DNA of 64,000 bases from Fragilariopsis cylindrus CCMP1102 (Eukaryota > Bacillariophyta > Bacillariophyceae > Bacillariales > Bacillariaceae): assembly GCA_900095095.1 (NCBI GenBank), contig FMBT01000294.1, positions 1 through 64,000 on the forward strand, in the 5' to 3' direction. The translations under genes and the position numbers were made by a program. The notes beneath the pieces are model-generated. The model saw only the letters and a program-made list of their open reading frames with translations. It was not told the DNA's origin and searched no databases. Below are positions 40,969 through 51,784 of this stretch, in pieces; position 1 is the first letter of the stretch; the number at the start of each line of letters is the position of its first letter.

Positions 40969-43900
40969 GTGATGGATATTGATAAATGTAGTGACTGTGT
41001 ATTAACCATTAATAATAATAATAATAATTATATGTTAAAAGCAACTACATATCTATCCCCTTCGAGTAATCTATATCAACAACCACGTACGCCTACCGTA
41101 TATCGTAAACAACTTGTACCATGCACCCCGAATGCCAACAGGAGATCACTCCGTGTATCGTTTCCATCCAATCTAATATGTGGACCAACACGAAAATCTG
41201 CAGCCTTAAAAGTTTGCAACGTATTGGTCGACAGGTACCCCGTAACAAGAGGTGCTATTGATTCTGGAGCAACAGACCATTTCTTACCAACAACATACCG
41301 CGGAGACAACCATCAAGCGACGTCCAATGGCATGAAAGTGAAGTGTGCAAATAACTCCATAATGACGTCCACATCTACAGACGTCCTGTCGCTCGCGAAG
41401 CTCCCACCACTAGCACGTACCTGCCACAAGTTCGATGACGTATCAACGCCCCTCTTATCAGTGGGAAAACTCTGTGACAACAACTTACACGTCCTATTTT
41501 CACAAAACAAAGTGACAGTCACCGACAAGGCCCCAATCCTTACAGGTACAACCGTTATGGAAGGACGACGGCAAAATGGACTCTATTCGGTGCCAATACA
41601 CGACGAGGCGCATACACTTCCAAGGGTGAATGCACTTCCAAGGGTGAATCGAATCAATCCCATCGGAAACTCCGCAGGGATGGCTACTGCAGCTAGCGCA
41701 TACGAAGTGCAAACAGTCGCAGCATTGACAAACTTCTTCCACATGACGTTAGGCTCACCTTCTATACCAGAATGGATCAACTGTATCAACAACAATTGGT
41801 TCAAGTCATGGCCGGGACTGAGCGCAGATAGAGTACGAAAGCACTGCACCAAGAAAGAACAGACCACACTTGGGAACCAGAAAATGATCAAGAAGAACGT
41901 CAGAACATCGAATATCATTGACCTATCAGTTAGAAAAGAACGTATTGAACTTAAGAAGAAATTACATGACATAGGTACCTTCTTAATTGATGGTAATGAT
42001 ATGAAACAATTAATTGCAATGGATTTGCCAGGACGATATCCTATTACATCAGCAAGAGGCCACAAATACATCATGGTTATGTTCGATTATGACACTAACT
42101 ACATCAATGCAGTGCCTATAAAATCAAGGAAGTCAAGCGAACTCGTAGCAGCATTCAAGTTTTGTTATGATGAACTCAAGGAAAGAGGTTTCACAGCGCG
42201 TGTAATGCGATTAGATAATGAAATCTCGACAGAACTTATTGCAGCAATAGGGGAACTGAATTTAGACTACCAGATCGTATCGCCAGGAGACCATAGATTG
42301 AACCATGCAGAACGTTCCATTCAAACCTTCAAGTCCAAGCTCATTGCTTTCAGAGAAGGCGCTGATCCGAGTTTTCCGAAGAACTGTTGGGACCTGTTTA
42401 TTAAACAAACAGTATTAGCTATGAATCTAATGCGCCCATCAAGAATCAATCCATTAATTTCAGCGTATACACTAGTACATGGCGAATTCGATTTCAATCG
42501 CACTCCCATGGCCCCAGTTGGCTGTAAGGTCATAGTCCATGACAGAAGAGGTGAACGAGGTAGCTGGGACAACCATGGAAGCCATGGTTTCTATATCGAA
42601 CGGGCGCCCCATCACTACAGGAACTACACTTGCTACATGAGGGACACCAAACAGAATCGTATATCCAATACGGTCGAGTTCTTTCCATCGCATTGTACCC
42701 TACCCAAAGTTACACCTATCGACCGACTAACCTTGGTGTTACAGGACCTGCACGAAGTGCTATCTCAACCTCCAAGTGATTTCCCCTTTATGAACCAAGG
42801 TACGGACCTACACACGGCTATCACTGCAATTCAGAAAATCCTTTGCTTACAAGCAGATGACACCGCAACTACTGCACCAACAACCCCTGTGCCACTTCCA
42901 AGGGTGGAAGTAATAACTACTGACACCCAACGTGTAACAAGGTCCACCACAGCCACTAACAAAGTGTACGTCATCGGTACCATCATACGTCGAAAGTTCA
43001 GCAGTGGTTTCCACGAAGGTGAAATCACCAGATATGACCCGATTGAACAGTACTACAAAATAGTGTACCGCGATGGTGATACAGAAGAGATGTCATACAA
43101 TGAAGTAAAACAATACCGGAAGAAGATTCAAAAGTATACTAAACCCAACAGGAAAGCATTACTACTACTCCCTATTCGGCACAGTCTACCAACCACCGTC
43201 ATCGACAATATGCCTACAGCCAAAAGCCAACGTCCTAAAAAAGTACAACGTCTGAACCGATATAACCGAAATCCTACAGTGCAACAACAACCAAATAGGT
43301 TTAGCAATGGATACAGCAAGGCAGTAGAACAGCTACAACCAAACTTTGCGTTCGGAGCTGTGGGCGCCGTCTGGGACGACGGCCTCAATAAGATGGCGAA
43401 GTATCGAGATCTAATCAATCACAAGGATCCTGTAATCAAAAATCGTTGGCTCCAATCAGGAGAAAACGAATTTGCCCGTTTATTCCAAGGTTATGGTGAA
43501 ACTGAAGGAGTCGATGTACTGGATTGGATCCGCAAAGGGGACGTACCCCGTAACAAACAAGTAACGTACCCAAGATATGTAGTTGCTGTTAGACCAGAAA
43601 AGTCAGAACCATACCGTACTAGAATCACAGCAGGAGGCGATAGGATTGACTACGAAGGCAACGTAACAACGCATACAGCTTCAATGGAAACAATCAAGAT
43701 GCATTGGAACTCAGTTGTTTCCACTCCAGGTGCCAAGTACTGCACCGCAGATATATCGAACATGTACTTATGCTCGCTATTGCCTGACGAAGAATATGTC
43801 AGATTCAAATATGATATGATACCACCGAATATAATCAAACACTACTTATTAGACAAGTTAGTAGTCAATGGATTTGTATATGCCAAAATCAAGAAGGCAT

Positions 43901-45069
43901 GGTATGGTCTCAAGCAATCCGGTAAGATTGCACATGATGACTTGGTACAACACTTAGAAAAATATGGTTACGTAAAAGAAAAACGCACTGATGGCTTATT
44001 CAGCCACAAGGAACGCGACATCAACTTTACACTAGTAGTGGATGACTTTGGTATCAAGTACACCGACAAAGCAGATGTAGAACACCTAGTTACCGCACTA
44101 CGAGATAAATACCCATTAAAAGTTGATTGGAAAGCCGAACAATATATCGGGATTCACCTAAAATGGAACTATATTGACCGTGAAGTCATCTGCTCCATGG
44201 ATGGATATGTAGAACAAGCACTGAAGGAATTCAACCACATCATCCCAAAACAACGGCATTCAGGACCTTCCAAGATAGACCGACCTGATTATGGTGTCAA
44301 AGTTCAATATGTAAAAGAAGACTTGACAAATAAGTTAGATGAAGATCAAATCAAATTCATACAACGCGTCACAGGAAAATTCCTATTTTACGCCAGAGCT
44401 ATAGATGACACTATGCTACATGCAATTAATGACATCGCATCATCAACAGCAAATGGTACTGAAGCAACATTGGCAGCAACAAGATATTTCCTAAATTATG
44501 CTGCAAGCAATCCAAATGGTAAAATCATATACCGGGCCAGCGACATGATACTCAGAATCGATTCAGATGCAGCATATTTAGTGCGCCCTGAAGCAAGAAG
44601 CAGAGCAGGTGGCTACCATTATCTAGGAAGCAAGGACGGCACATTATTCAATGGACCCATTCTTGTACTAGCAAAAATTATCAAAAATGTTATGGCATCA
44701 GCAGCGGAAGCAGAAGTGGCAGGTATCTACCTGAACGCCACAGAAGCTGTATCAGAACGAAATTGCCTCATTGAAATGGGACACCCACAACCACCTACAC
44801 CAATCAAAACAGATAACACAACAGCACGTGGTATTATTACTGGTACTATCAAACAAAAAAGGTCAAAAGCCATTGACATGAGATTTTACTGGTTAAAAGA
44901 CAGGTTTGAACCAAAACAATTTGATTATGTGTGGGGACCAGGTATTGAGAACCTAGCCGATTATCCGACTAAACATCACTCTGGTAAACACCATAGTACT
45001 GTTAGACCCATCTACCTATATATAAAAAATAAAAGTCCAAAAACTATCCAAGGGTGTGTTGAATTATAA
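40969..45069 (+). CDS. pol: Element A pol: protease, integrase, reverse transcriptase, RNase H
   Basis: 1366 codons in the same frame as gag, separated from it only by TGA at 40954. The frame opens at once after that stop and has GTG at 40969 and ATG at 40972. Protease: GAIDSGATDHF (Asp98). Integrase core: Asp352, Asp416, Glu448 (AMDLPG, RLDNE, HAERS). A Tudor/Agenet-like module lies at about 665-720 (GTIIRRKFSSGFHEG, YRDGDTEEM). Reverse transcriptase: WYGLKQSG and VVDDFG with Asp1025/1026, where VVDD replaces the usual YVDD. RNase H: RIDSDAAYL (near 1198), SAAEAEVAG and KTDNTTA. Before element B inserted, the frame ended after LLAR, inside the LTR; the present stop TAA at 45067 is the first three bases of element B. 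Confidence 0.93.
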   Translation: MMDIDKCSDCVLTINNNNNNYMLKATTYLSPSSNLYQQPRTPTVYRKQLVPCTPNANRRSLRVSFPSNLICGPTRKSAALKVCNVLVDRYPVTRGAIDSGATDHFLPTTYRGDNHQATSNGMKVKCANNSIMTSTSTDVLSLAKLPPLARTCHKFDDVSTPLLSVGKLCDNNLHVLFSQNKVTVTDKAPILTGTTVMEGRRQNGLYSVPIHDEAHTLPRVNALPRVNRINPIGNSAGMATAASAYEVQTVAALTNFFHMTLGSPSIPEWINCINNNWFKSWPGLSADRVRKHCTKKEQTTLGNQKMIKKNVRTSNIIDLSVRKERIELKKKLHDIGTFLIDGNDMKQLIAMDLPGRYPITSARGHKYIMVMFDYDTNYINAVPIKSRKSSELVAAFKFCYDELKERGFTARVMRLDNEISTELIAAIGELNLDYQIVSPGDHRLNHAERSIQTFKSKLIAFREGADPSFPKNCWDLFIKQTVLAMNLMRPSRINPLISAYTLVHGEFDFNRTPMAPVGCKVIVHDRRGERGSWDNHGSHGFYIERAPHHYRNYTCYMRDTKQNRISNTVEFFPSHCTLPKVTPIDRLTLVLQDLHEVLSQPPSDFPFMNQGTDLHTAITAIQKILCLQADDTATTAPTTPVPLPRVEVITTDTQRVTRSTTATNKVYVIGTIIRRKFSSGFHEGEITRYDPIEQYYKIVYRDGDTEEMSYNEVKQYRKKIQKYTKPNRKALLLLPIRHSLPTTVIDNMPTAKSQRPKKVQRLNRYNRNPTVQQQPNRFSNGYSKAVEQLQPNFAFGAVGAVWDDGLNKMAKYRDLINHKDPVIKNRWLQSGENEFARLFQGYGETEGVDVLDWIRKGDVPRNKQVTYPRYVVAVRPEKSEPYRTRITAGGDRIDYEGNVTTHTASMETIKMHWNSVVSTPGAKYCTADISNMYLCSLLPDEEYVRFKYDMIPPNIIKHYLLDKLVVNGFVYAKIKKAWYGLKQSGKIAHDDLVQHLEKYGYVKEKRTDGLFSHKERDINFTLVVDDFGIKYTDKADVEHLVTALRDKYPLKVDWKAEQYIGIHLKWNYIDREVICSMDGYVEQALKEFNHIIPKQRHSGPSKIDRPDYGVKVQYVKEDLTNKLDEDQIKFIQRVTGKFLFYARAIDDTMLHAINDIASSTANGTEATLAATRYFLNYAASNPNGKIIYRASDMILRIDSDAAYLVRPEARSRAGGYHYLGSKDGTLFNGPILVLAKIIKNVMASAAEAEVAGIYLNATEAVSERNCLIEMGHPQPPTPIKTDNTTARGIITGTIKQKRSKAIDMRFYWLKDRFEPKQFDYVWGPGIENLADYPTKHHSGKHHSTVRPIYLYIKNKSPKTIQGCVEL
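45057..45066 (+). repeat. Left end of the split 3' LTR of element A
   Basis: The first 10 bp of A's 3' LTR (TGTTGAATTA), whose last five bases are the left copy of the AATTA target duplication. The remaining 312 bp lie beyond element B, from 57243. Confidence 0.9.
45062..45066. repeat. Left target-site duplication of element B (AATTA)
   Basis: AATTA directly precedes the 5' LTR; the same five bases follow the 3' LTR at 57238-57242. Joining the flanks restores A's LTR, as confirmed by its intact 5' copy. Confidence 0.95.
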
Positions 45070-45330
45070 CAGACGGTAGCTGGCGATAGCGTACCGGCTT
45101 CTGATTATCTCATATAAGTTATTATATCACGCGCTTGCGCGCATGATATCGACTACGACTCCGAATACTAGTGACTCAAGAATCACTCAGGACTGACTTT
45201 CATATACGATATCGCATTCACTTGCGATATACGATACGATACAGACCCGACTCATTACAATAGCTAGTACTCATAATTTCTACTTTAGTCTAAACCTATT
45301 TGACTACTTACTGCTTGTAACGCTCTATTA
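45067..45330 (+). repeat. 5' LTR of element B
   Basis: 264 bp, TAACAGACGG to GCTCTATTA. The ends are TA...TA, not TG...CA; the edge hexamers TAACAG and CTATTA are imperfect inverted repeats. Internal palindromic motifs include cacgcgcttgcgcgcatg and gatatcgcattcacttgcgatat. Confidence 0.95.
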
Positions 45331-45351
45331 GTTTATCAGACCCAATCTGCC
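45331..45351 (+). other. Candidate primer-binding site of element B
   Basis: The 21 nt following the 5' LTR start gtttatcagacccaatctgc. Their complement contains GGGTCTGATAAAC, which could be a tRNA anticodon stem (GGGT, pairing with ACCC) with loop CTGATAA. That would fit priming by a tRNA cleaved in the anticodon arm, as Drosophila copia does. There is no TGG match to a tRNA 3' CCA end. The identity of the tRNA is unproven. Confidence 0.3.
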
Positions 45352-46851
45352 TTTTTTTCGCCCATGGTGGTCCTTCGGGACTACTATAGAGGAACTAAGG
45401 TGGGAATGTAACTATTTGAACAATACTTAAATTAAGCTAAAATGAATAACAAGGATCCTTGAGAGAATCCTAGTAGGAAAGCTGAAGACAGGATAACATA
45501 TCATCAAACTAACGGATCGACATTTGATTGATATTGAATATCTGTGTAATCATCGACAGGAGTTGATGTAGTGAAAGGATTTCACGCACACCGTCTTCTA
45601 CTTATGAGTGAGACTTAATTACCCTCATTCTGCTATTATTATGGACGATTCGTGGCAATCACACAAGTGACGACGAATCCTCATTAAAAATTAACATTAC
45701 CGTATCCATTCTTCCATGATGAGACATAAAGACCTTGTCACCTTCGATCATAAGGAAGATAGGCGATGTTAATAGGACTGTATCGATTTCCGATAAGTTA
45801 GGAATCCGGCCTAACCGATACAAAGCTGAACACAATATTATCCCCAGAGGAAACTGGGATACGAAACAACCCCCCCCCCCCCCTTACATGAAAAACTCCG
45901 ATTAGACCCGGTTTCAATAGAAATATAATATAAACATAGATATAAAAGAATGGCGATGTAATAATATAAAAGTCGATTAAGCATATTCGCCAATGCTTTC
46001 GCAAAATACGGTAACGTTTCTGATCATTGCTCTGAACCGTAGCATTCTACCGATCACGTTGACTGGTATAAACTGAACAACCGTCTTCTTCAAGTAAAGT
46101 AATATTCATATACCATTGTAAAACACGAATAAAACTTCACAAATCACAAATCTTCTTGATCACCATCGTCGATTGATCATTCAAAACGATTAAAACAAGG
46201 AGAAGACACTTTTCGATCATTTCGCACGACACTTATTTGATATTTGAATTCTAAATTCTAAGAAACTCTCATTATTTTCAAGTTCAACACCATCGGGACT
46301 GAATCTGATCGATTCTGATTGGCTTACACCTGTTCTAATTTGACGACAATCATTTCTGCGTCACATGATTGGTTTAAAAACCAGATCACAACAAAGAAAG
46401 ATATCAAAAACGACCTTCAACAAATCGGAAGCAAGTATCAGAAAAATATCATCAAAAACGTATACAATATTTGAAAATGACACGCGCGTCGGATGCAAGT
46501 ATTAAGTCGGAAACGTATACAGATTTGAATTGACGCAAGAGTACAGCTAGATACAGCTCATCTTGTTAACAATCGGAAGCAACACGATTGGATTGCCACG
46601 CTCCAAACAAAGGCAAACCAACGTAATATCGTGAAAAATGAGAGAAGACAACAACTTACCGCGACAGAGTACAGTGAATTCAACAATTTTTAAAATTATT
46701 TTAGAATTTCGATGATTTTGCGACCGCCGAATAATCACTTTTTCAAGACATAAAACAAATTTGCTTAACTTCGCAAAACTTTACGACTTTTTCTGCTTCG
46801 TAAAGCCTTGTTTTACTATTGATTCCTAAATCTAAAACTACAAACCTCAAG
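45352..46851 (+). other. Long untranslated leader of element B
   Basis: About 1.5 kb between the 5' LTR and the gag ATG with no long frame. It includes a 14-C run (45870-45883). The leader should hold packaging signals; none can be named. Its length is unusual for copia elements. Confidence 0.6.
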
Positions 46852-47844
46852 ATGACCTTACCTCCTTATCACGTTAGTACAATTACTAATGACGATGATG
46901 ATACTCCTAATCTTACTGAAGATGAGAAGCTTGAAGACATGTTGGCAACCGAGATGTCGCTAAAAGCAAAAATTGCTGATCACAAAGCAAATGCTAATAG
47001 CGATACAAGTGCCGTCAAGTTTGCTGATGTTCTTATCGAACAGCAAAACAACGAATCATATTCTCAACAAGAGATGTATGATCGTATATCTGAACAACGC
47101 AACGTGGATCGCAGCAATGCGACAAACAATGCAAGAGAAGCTGAAAAGTTAGAGAAAGCTAAACGATCTAAGCTTAACAAACACTACGACGATGCTGATC
47201 TTATTGAACACATGGATGTGCAAAAAGCTACATTAGCTGCTGAAGCTGCACGTGCTAAAGCATCTACGACTTCATCTCTTTTTGGATATCTTGGAAGAAA
47301 TTTCGCATCAGTGCTCCCCAGTCCTTTCTCTGCAAAAGCACCGGTGAATGACAAATCCGATACACCAAGAACATCGTTGGAAAAGCATGCGAACCACGTA
47401 TATGATGACTTGGTTAAGCCACTCGAAGATGAAGTGACATTTGGCCTTGATCCTCTTCAAGCTCTACCAGATAAAACGACACCAAAATTCGATTTTGGAG
47501 TGACTGAAGGTACTAACTTTAGTCATGGTTCGAATCAAGATGGTTTAAAGAAACCTCGGAATGGAAATTTTAAGAAAGGCAATTCTGTCAAACCTGCAAA
47601 TCAAAACGCCCCCTCCCCGATTTCATACCAAACACCTCCTGACTATCTTGCCGTTTCCAATCCTCCTGTCCGTCCTTCTGCTGATTCACATGCCAATCAT
47701 GTCAATCAAGTCTCTCCTCTTGCCGATTCCCATCCTCCTGCCCGTCCTTCTGCTGATTCCCATGTCAATCATGTCAATCAAGTCCCTCCTCCGTCCGATT
47801 CCCATGTCAATCATGCCCATCAAGTCCCGCCTCCTGCCCATGCC

Positions 47845-47982
47845 CATCCTCCTGCCGACCAACATGCCTACCAACATGCCCATCCTCCTGCCGACCAACA
47901 TGCCTACCAACATGCCCATCCTCCTGCCGACCAACATGCCTACCACCATCCTCCTGCCGACCAACATGTCTACCAACCTACA
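47845..47982 (+). repeat. 36-bp tandem repeat in gag of B (HPPADQHAYQHA)
   Basis: Four in-frame units of 36 or 30 bp starting catcctcctgccgaccaaca. Each encodes a 10-12 residue His/Pro/Gln block; the third copy lacks two codons. Confidence 0.93.
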
Positions 47983-48278
47983 CATCATGTCAATCATCCG
48001 TATCAGCCTAATTCCCCAGATTTTCAACCTACCAGTCATCACGCCCCTTCTCCTGCCCACCATCCTGCTACCGGCTACAATGCTTCTCCTCCTACCGGCT
48101 ACAATGCTCCTCCTCCTGCTAATTACAATGCTCCTCCTCCTGCTAACAACAATGCTTCTCCTCTTGCTACTACAATGCTCCTCCTCCTCATGCTAACAAT
48201 GCCCATTATCCTGCCACAAACAATTCTGCTCATGTCAATTGGAATGATAATCATCAGCATTCGACAGGACATCCATCA

Positions 48279-48611
48279 TTCGTCGGGAATGCTGCTCACC
48301 AGCATTCGACAGGACATACAGCACCAACATCATTCGTCGGGAATGCTGCTCATCAGCATTCGACAGGACATACAGCACCAAGACCATTCGTCGGGAATGC
48401 TGCTCATCAGCATTCGACAGGACATACAGCACCAAGACCATTCGTCGCGAATGCTGCTCATCAGCACTCTGCGACAGGACCTCCAGCACCAAGACCATTC
48501 GTAGGGAATACTGCTAATCAACATTCTGCGACAGGACCTGCAGCACCGAGCCATTTCGCCGGAAATGCCTCTCATCAGCATTCTGCAGCCAGACCTCCTG
48601 CCACGCAACAA
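48279..48611 (+). repeat. 54/57-bp tandem repeat in gag of B (FVGNAAHQHSTGHTAPRP)
   Basis: Six units beginning ttcgtcgggaatgctgctca, at 48279, 48333, 48387, 48441, 48498 and 48555. The spacing is 54 bp, then 57 bp where one codon was added. They are in frame with the downstream protease frame, not with the upstream ATG frame, which helps to place the deletion. Confidence 0.93.
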
Positions 48612-51600
48612 GCCGAACCTCAAGTTGATCCAGTACAGCAACCATATCAAGCAACTAATCCGAGTATGATGCAACCACAACACCCATGTGACGCTAATAC
48701 ATCTGTGCCAAATACTGTTTTTGAAAATGGTTACCAACAATCACTAAATGATGGTATTGCGCAGAGATCACCACTAGCAACATACCGTCAAGGTGGAAGC
48801 GGAAGCCCAAGTGGTGACATGTACCGTCCTCCATTATCAAATACGAATGTACCATTTCGACCACAGTTGACTAGAAATCCGCACTTCCAACGAAGAAATG
48901 CTCAAGAAGAATATCATCGCATGCACCCAAATGCAAGCGCAGCTGATTTAGCTATACGTTTTGGTTCACCAATAACGCAAGGATGTGCTCAAGCACCTCA
49001 TACGTCAAATGGTGGATATGGATATCCTACACCTCAACAGAATCATCCTAACAATGTCCGAGCGTATAATATGCCAGAAACACCATATTCTCATGCTGCA
49101 GCAGCAGCATATCAAGATCAATCTCAAGAAACATCGATGGGAACATCTGTTCGAGGAATCAAGTACAGATCATCAATCTCACGAAAAGACCTGCATTGGA
49201 ATGGAAACAAGGATACATTTGAGACATATAAGACCAGATTATTTGGAATTATGTTACAAAACGGAACAAGCTACCTTATAGATGAAAATTTTGTCAATGA
49301 ATATCAGTTAAACAAACACCACATCCACAGCGGTACCTTCTGGGATCGATTCGGTATTACAGCCCAACAGTGTATGTTTGATATCAGTTGGTTATCTGGA
49401 GTCCTTACGACAACTATTGATGATCCTGAAAACATTCCGGAAATCACAAGCGCACGTGGCGATGGTGTATATGCAGTGGTGAACTTGTTGGCAGCCTTTG
49501 TCAACGGTGGAGATACAGAACAAGAAACAAAATGGAAACTTCGTGATGAAATAAATAAGAAATTTTATCCATCAAAGATGCCATTTGAAACGTACATGAA
49601 CAGCCTACAAACGAACATATTGAAGATGCAACGTTTGGATCCAACATTAAGAAAAGATCAAATCATTGACCAACTTGAACATAATATCATTGACCAAATA
49701 CCTACTATGCATTATTTATTTGACCAAATAAGATCAAGAGATGATCCATGGACAAGTGAATTTAAATATTTAATCAAGAGAGGAAAACATTATGGAAAAA
49801 CGCAACGAGATGGAATACTTCCGACTCACCTACTAACTGCGACTTCTGATATTCGTGAAATTAACAATTTAGATGAATTAAGAGACGAAGTTACCAATGC
49901 ATATGTGGCGTTTCAAGACAAGTTTACAGAAAACGGTAACAAACATCCAAAGCTAGATGCAGCTCGGGCTGTTTATAATGTATTCAAGAAGGATCCAACG
50001 AGATTAAACCTTAGTGTACCACCAGAACTATGGAATAAGTTAGATGAAACCCTCAAGAAACAGATTACCCGGATTCGACAAGAAATACGTGATGAACAAC
50101 GTAAGAAGCCTAAAGATACAAGCAAAGATAAAGCATCAATCGGCCAACAATACCCGACATTGAATAAACCACCACTTGACGTTCGTAAAACCTTAACAGC
50201 AATACAATGTATACAAGAGTTAGGAATATCTGGATTACTTGATGATGATGAAAGCATCGATGAAGAAATGGAAGATTATGAAGATGAATTCATTAATGAA
50301 ATACGTAACGTTCATATGACATCTGTATATGGAGAGTTTTATGATGATGAAGACACAATTGATATCAAAGCAAACTACCGCTTAGCATACAAATGTGTAC
50401 ATGAAGGGAAAATCTTCGGAATTTCAGACGGTGGAGCTGATTCATGTATCTTGGGAAAACATGCACACGTTATTAACCGTACAAAAAGATATGCACGACT
50501 GGTAGGATATGATCCGGCAACAACTCAATCAGAAAGAGTGCCAATTGTCTCAGCATACTTAAAGACAAAGGATCAATCAGGAGACATCATACTTCTCCTC
50601 ATTCATGAATCACCATACTTAGCACACTCATCTACAACACTTTTATCTGAATATCAGATACGTGAATATGGGAAAGTTATTGATTCATGTTCAACATCAC
50701 ATGTTCACCGATCTAATCCAAGAGTCATGGGACTTCAACGTTTGGAGATTAATGAAGATATCCATGTCCCGATGGAAGACCGTGGAGCAATTATGGGAAT
50801 ACAAATATTACCATATGAAGAAGGTGATGACAGTCGTTACAATATCCATGAAATTGTTTCTAAATCACCATGGCTACCACAACGTTATAGATATAAGGAT
50901 TTTCCTGAAGACATATCATCTAACGTAACTTCAGAATCGCAAACTACGATAACTGCAACAGCTGCACCTGTTACCACCAATTCAATCTTGAATACTGCTG
51001 CTATTAACGCTGCAACTACAGAACCTCAAGTTGCTCCAGTTGATGATGATGATGAATTGACACAACGATTAGACCAACCAATTTTTGAAGACGATACTAT
51101 TGATCCAGATGAATCATCTCAGGGATACCAAGAAACATTCGAAGCTGAAACAATTAGTGTCTCAGGTAAAAACGTTATGCTTGCTTCAAGCAAATTAGAT
51201 GCATTACTTGAACAAACAATTAATATTCAAGATACAAAATATGATTGGATACAATCAGAATTAGCACCAGGCGATTTAGAAATGATTGATGAAATGGCAC
51301 ATAATCAACTTAGAAAACATAATTATGAATCAATGACAAAATTGGAAGGTAAACATCTTATCGGAAAAATTCGAAACGACATGATAAACGATGTAGCAAA
51401 ATGTTATGGAATTCTCGATCTGTCGGATGCTTGTATGTCACCATATCTAGACAAAGTTGAAGAAATTTTTAACAGAGTGGACAACGAAAGATCACTATCT
51501 GAAATACTACAACAAATGTTAGACGAAGACAAAGAAAAGGACAGTCCGTATGAAATAAAACCGTCTGTATACCTTAGAAACCTATATAATCAAGACAGAC

Positions 51601-51733
51601 AATTACGATTACAAGGATTAGAAAAATTAATAGAAGATATTGAAACTGAAGAAAGGGACCAAGCACATCGTGAGAGTCTATTAAGTGATATGAACAGAAA
51701 ATTAATACAAGAACGACTTCAAATTCGTAATGA

Positions 51734-51775
51734 AAATTTTCGCAAGGGCTGGTAAAAACCGATACCTGCTGCCCT
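51734..51775 (+). promoter_or_regulatory. Candidate -1 ribosomal frameshift signal, gag-protease to pol
   Basis: In the gag frame the codons AAT TTT are preceded by A, giving A AAT TTT (51734-51740), a perfect X XXY YYZ slippery heptamer. Four nucleotides later AGGGC (51745-51749) can pair with GCCCT (51771-51775). A one-base backward slip moves from the gag frame to the pol frame, which is open from 51734 and has no ATG until 51836. The gag stop is at 51753. Confidence 0.6.
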
Positions 51776-51784
51776 AACACTAAC

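Larger units (their letters stand above)
46852..51755 (+). pseudogene. gag: Element B Gag-protease, one frame except for a 1-nt deletion near 48169
   Basis: The first ATG (46852) opens a frame that is coherent up to about 48168 and continues, shifted by one base, to the stop at 51753-51755. Corrected length is about 1630 residues. Order: acidic and helical N-terminus; His/Pro/Gln tandem repeats (47845-47982 and 48279-48611); gag core around 49190-49900 (DLHWNGNKDTFETYKTRLFG, FYPSKMPFETYMNSL); then an aspartic protease with GISDGGADSCILG. Its Asp is codon 588 counted from the ATG at 48666, and DGGA stands in place of DSGA. I see no CCHC knuckle. The deletion is shown by comparing gctac-tacaatgct with the neighbouring repeat copy gctaattacaatgct. 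Confidence 0.8.

Noticed and set aside
40960-41060. A separate translational start for pol of element A
   Set aside because: ATG 40972 exists, but the frame is continuous with gag across the TGA, so independent initiation is not needed and was not asserted.
45870-45883. A run of 14 C in the leader of element B
   Set aside because: Probably a simple homopolymer. Its exact length is unreliable in assemblies, and it explains no known function.
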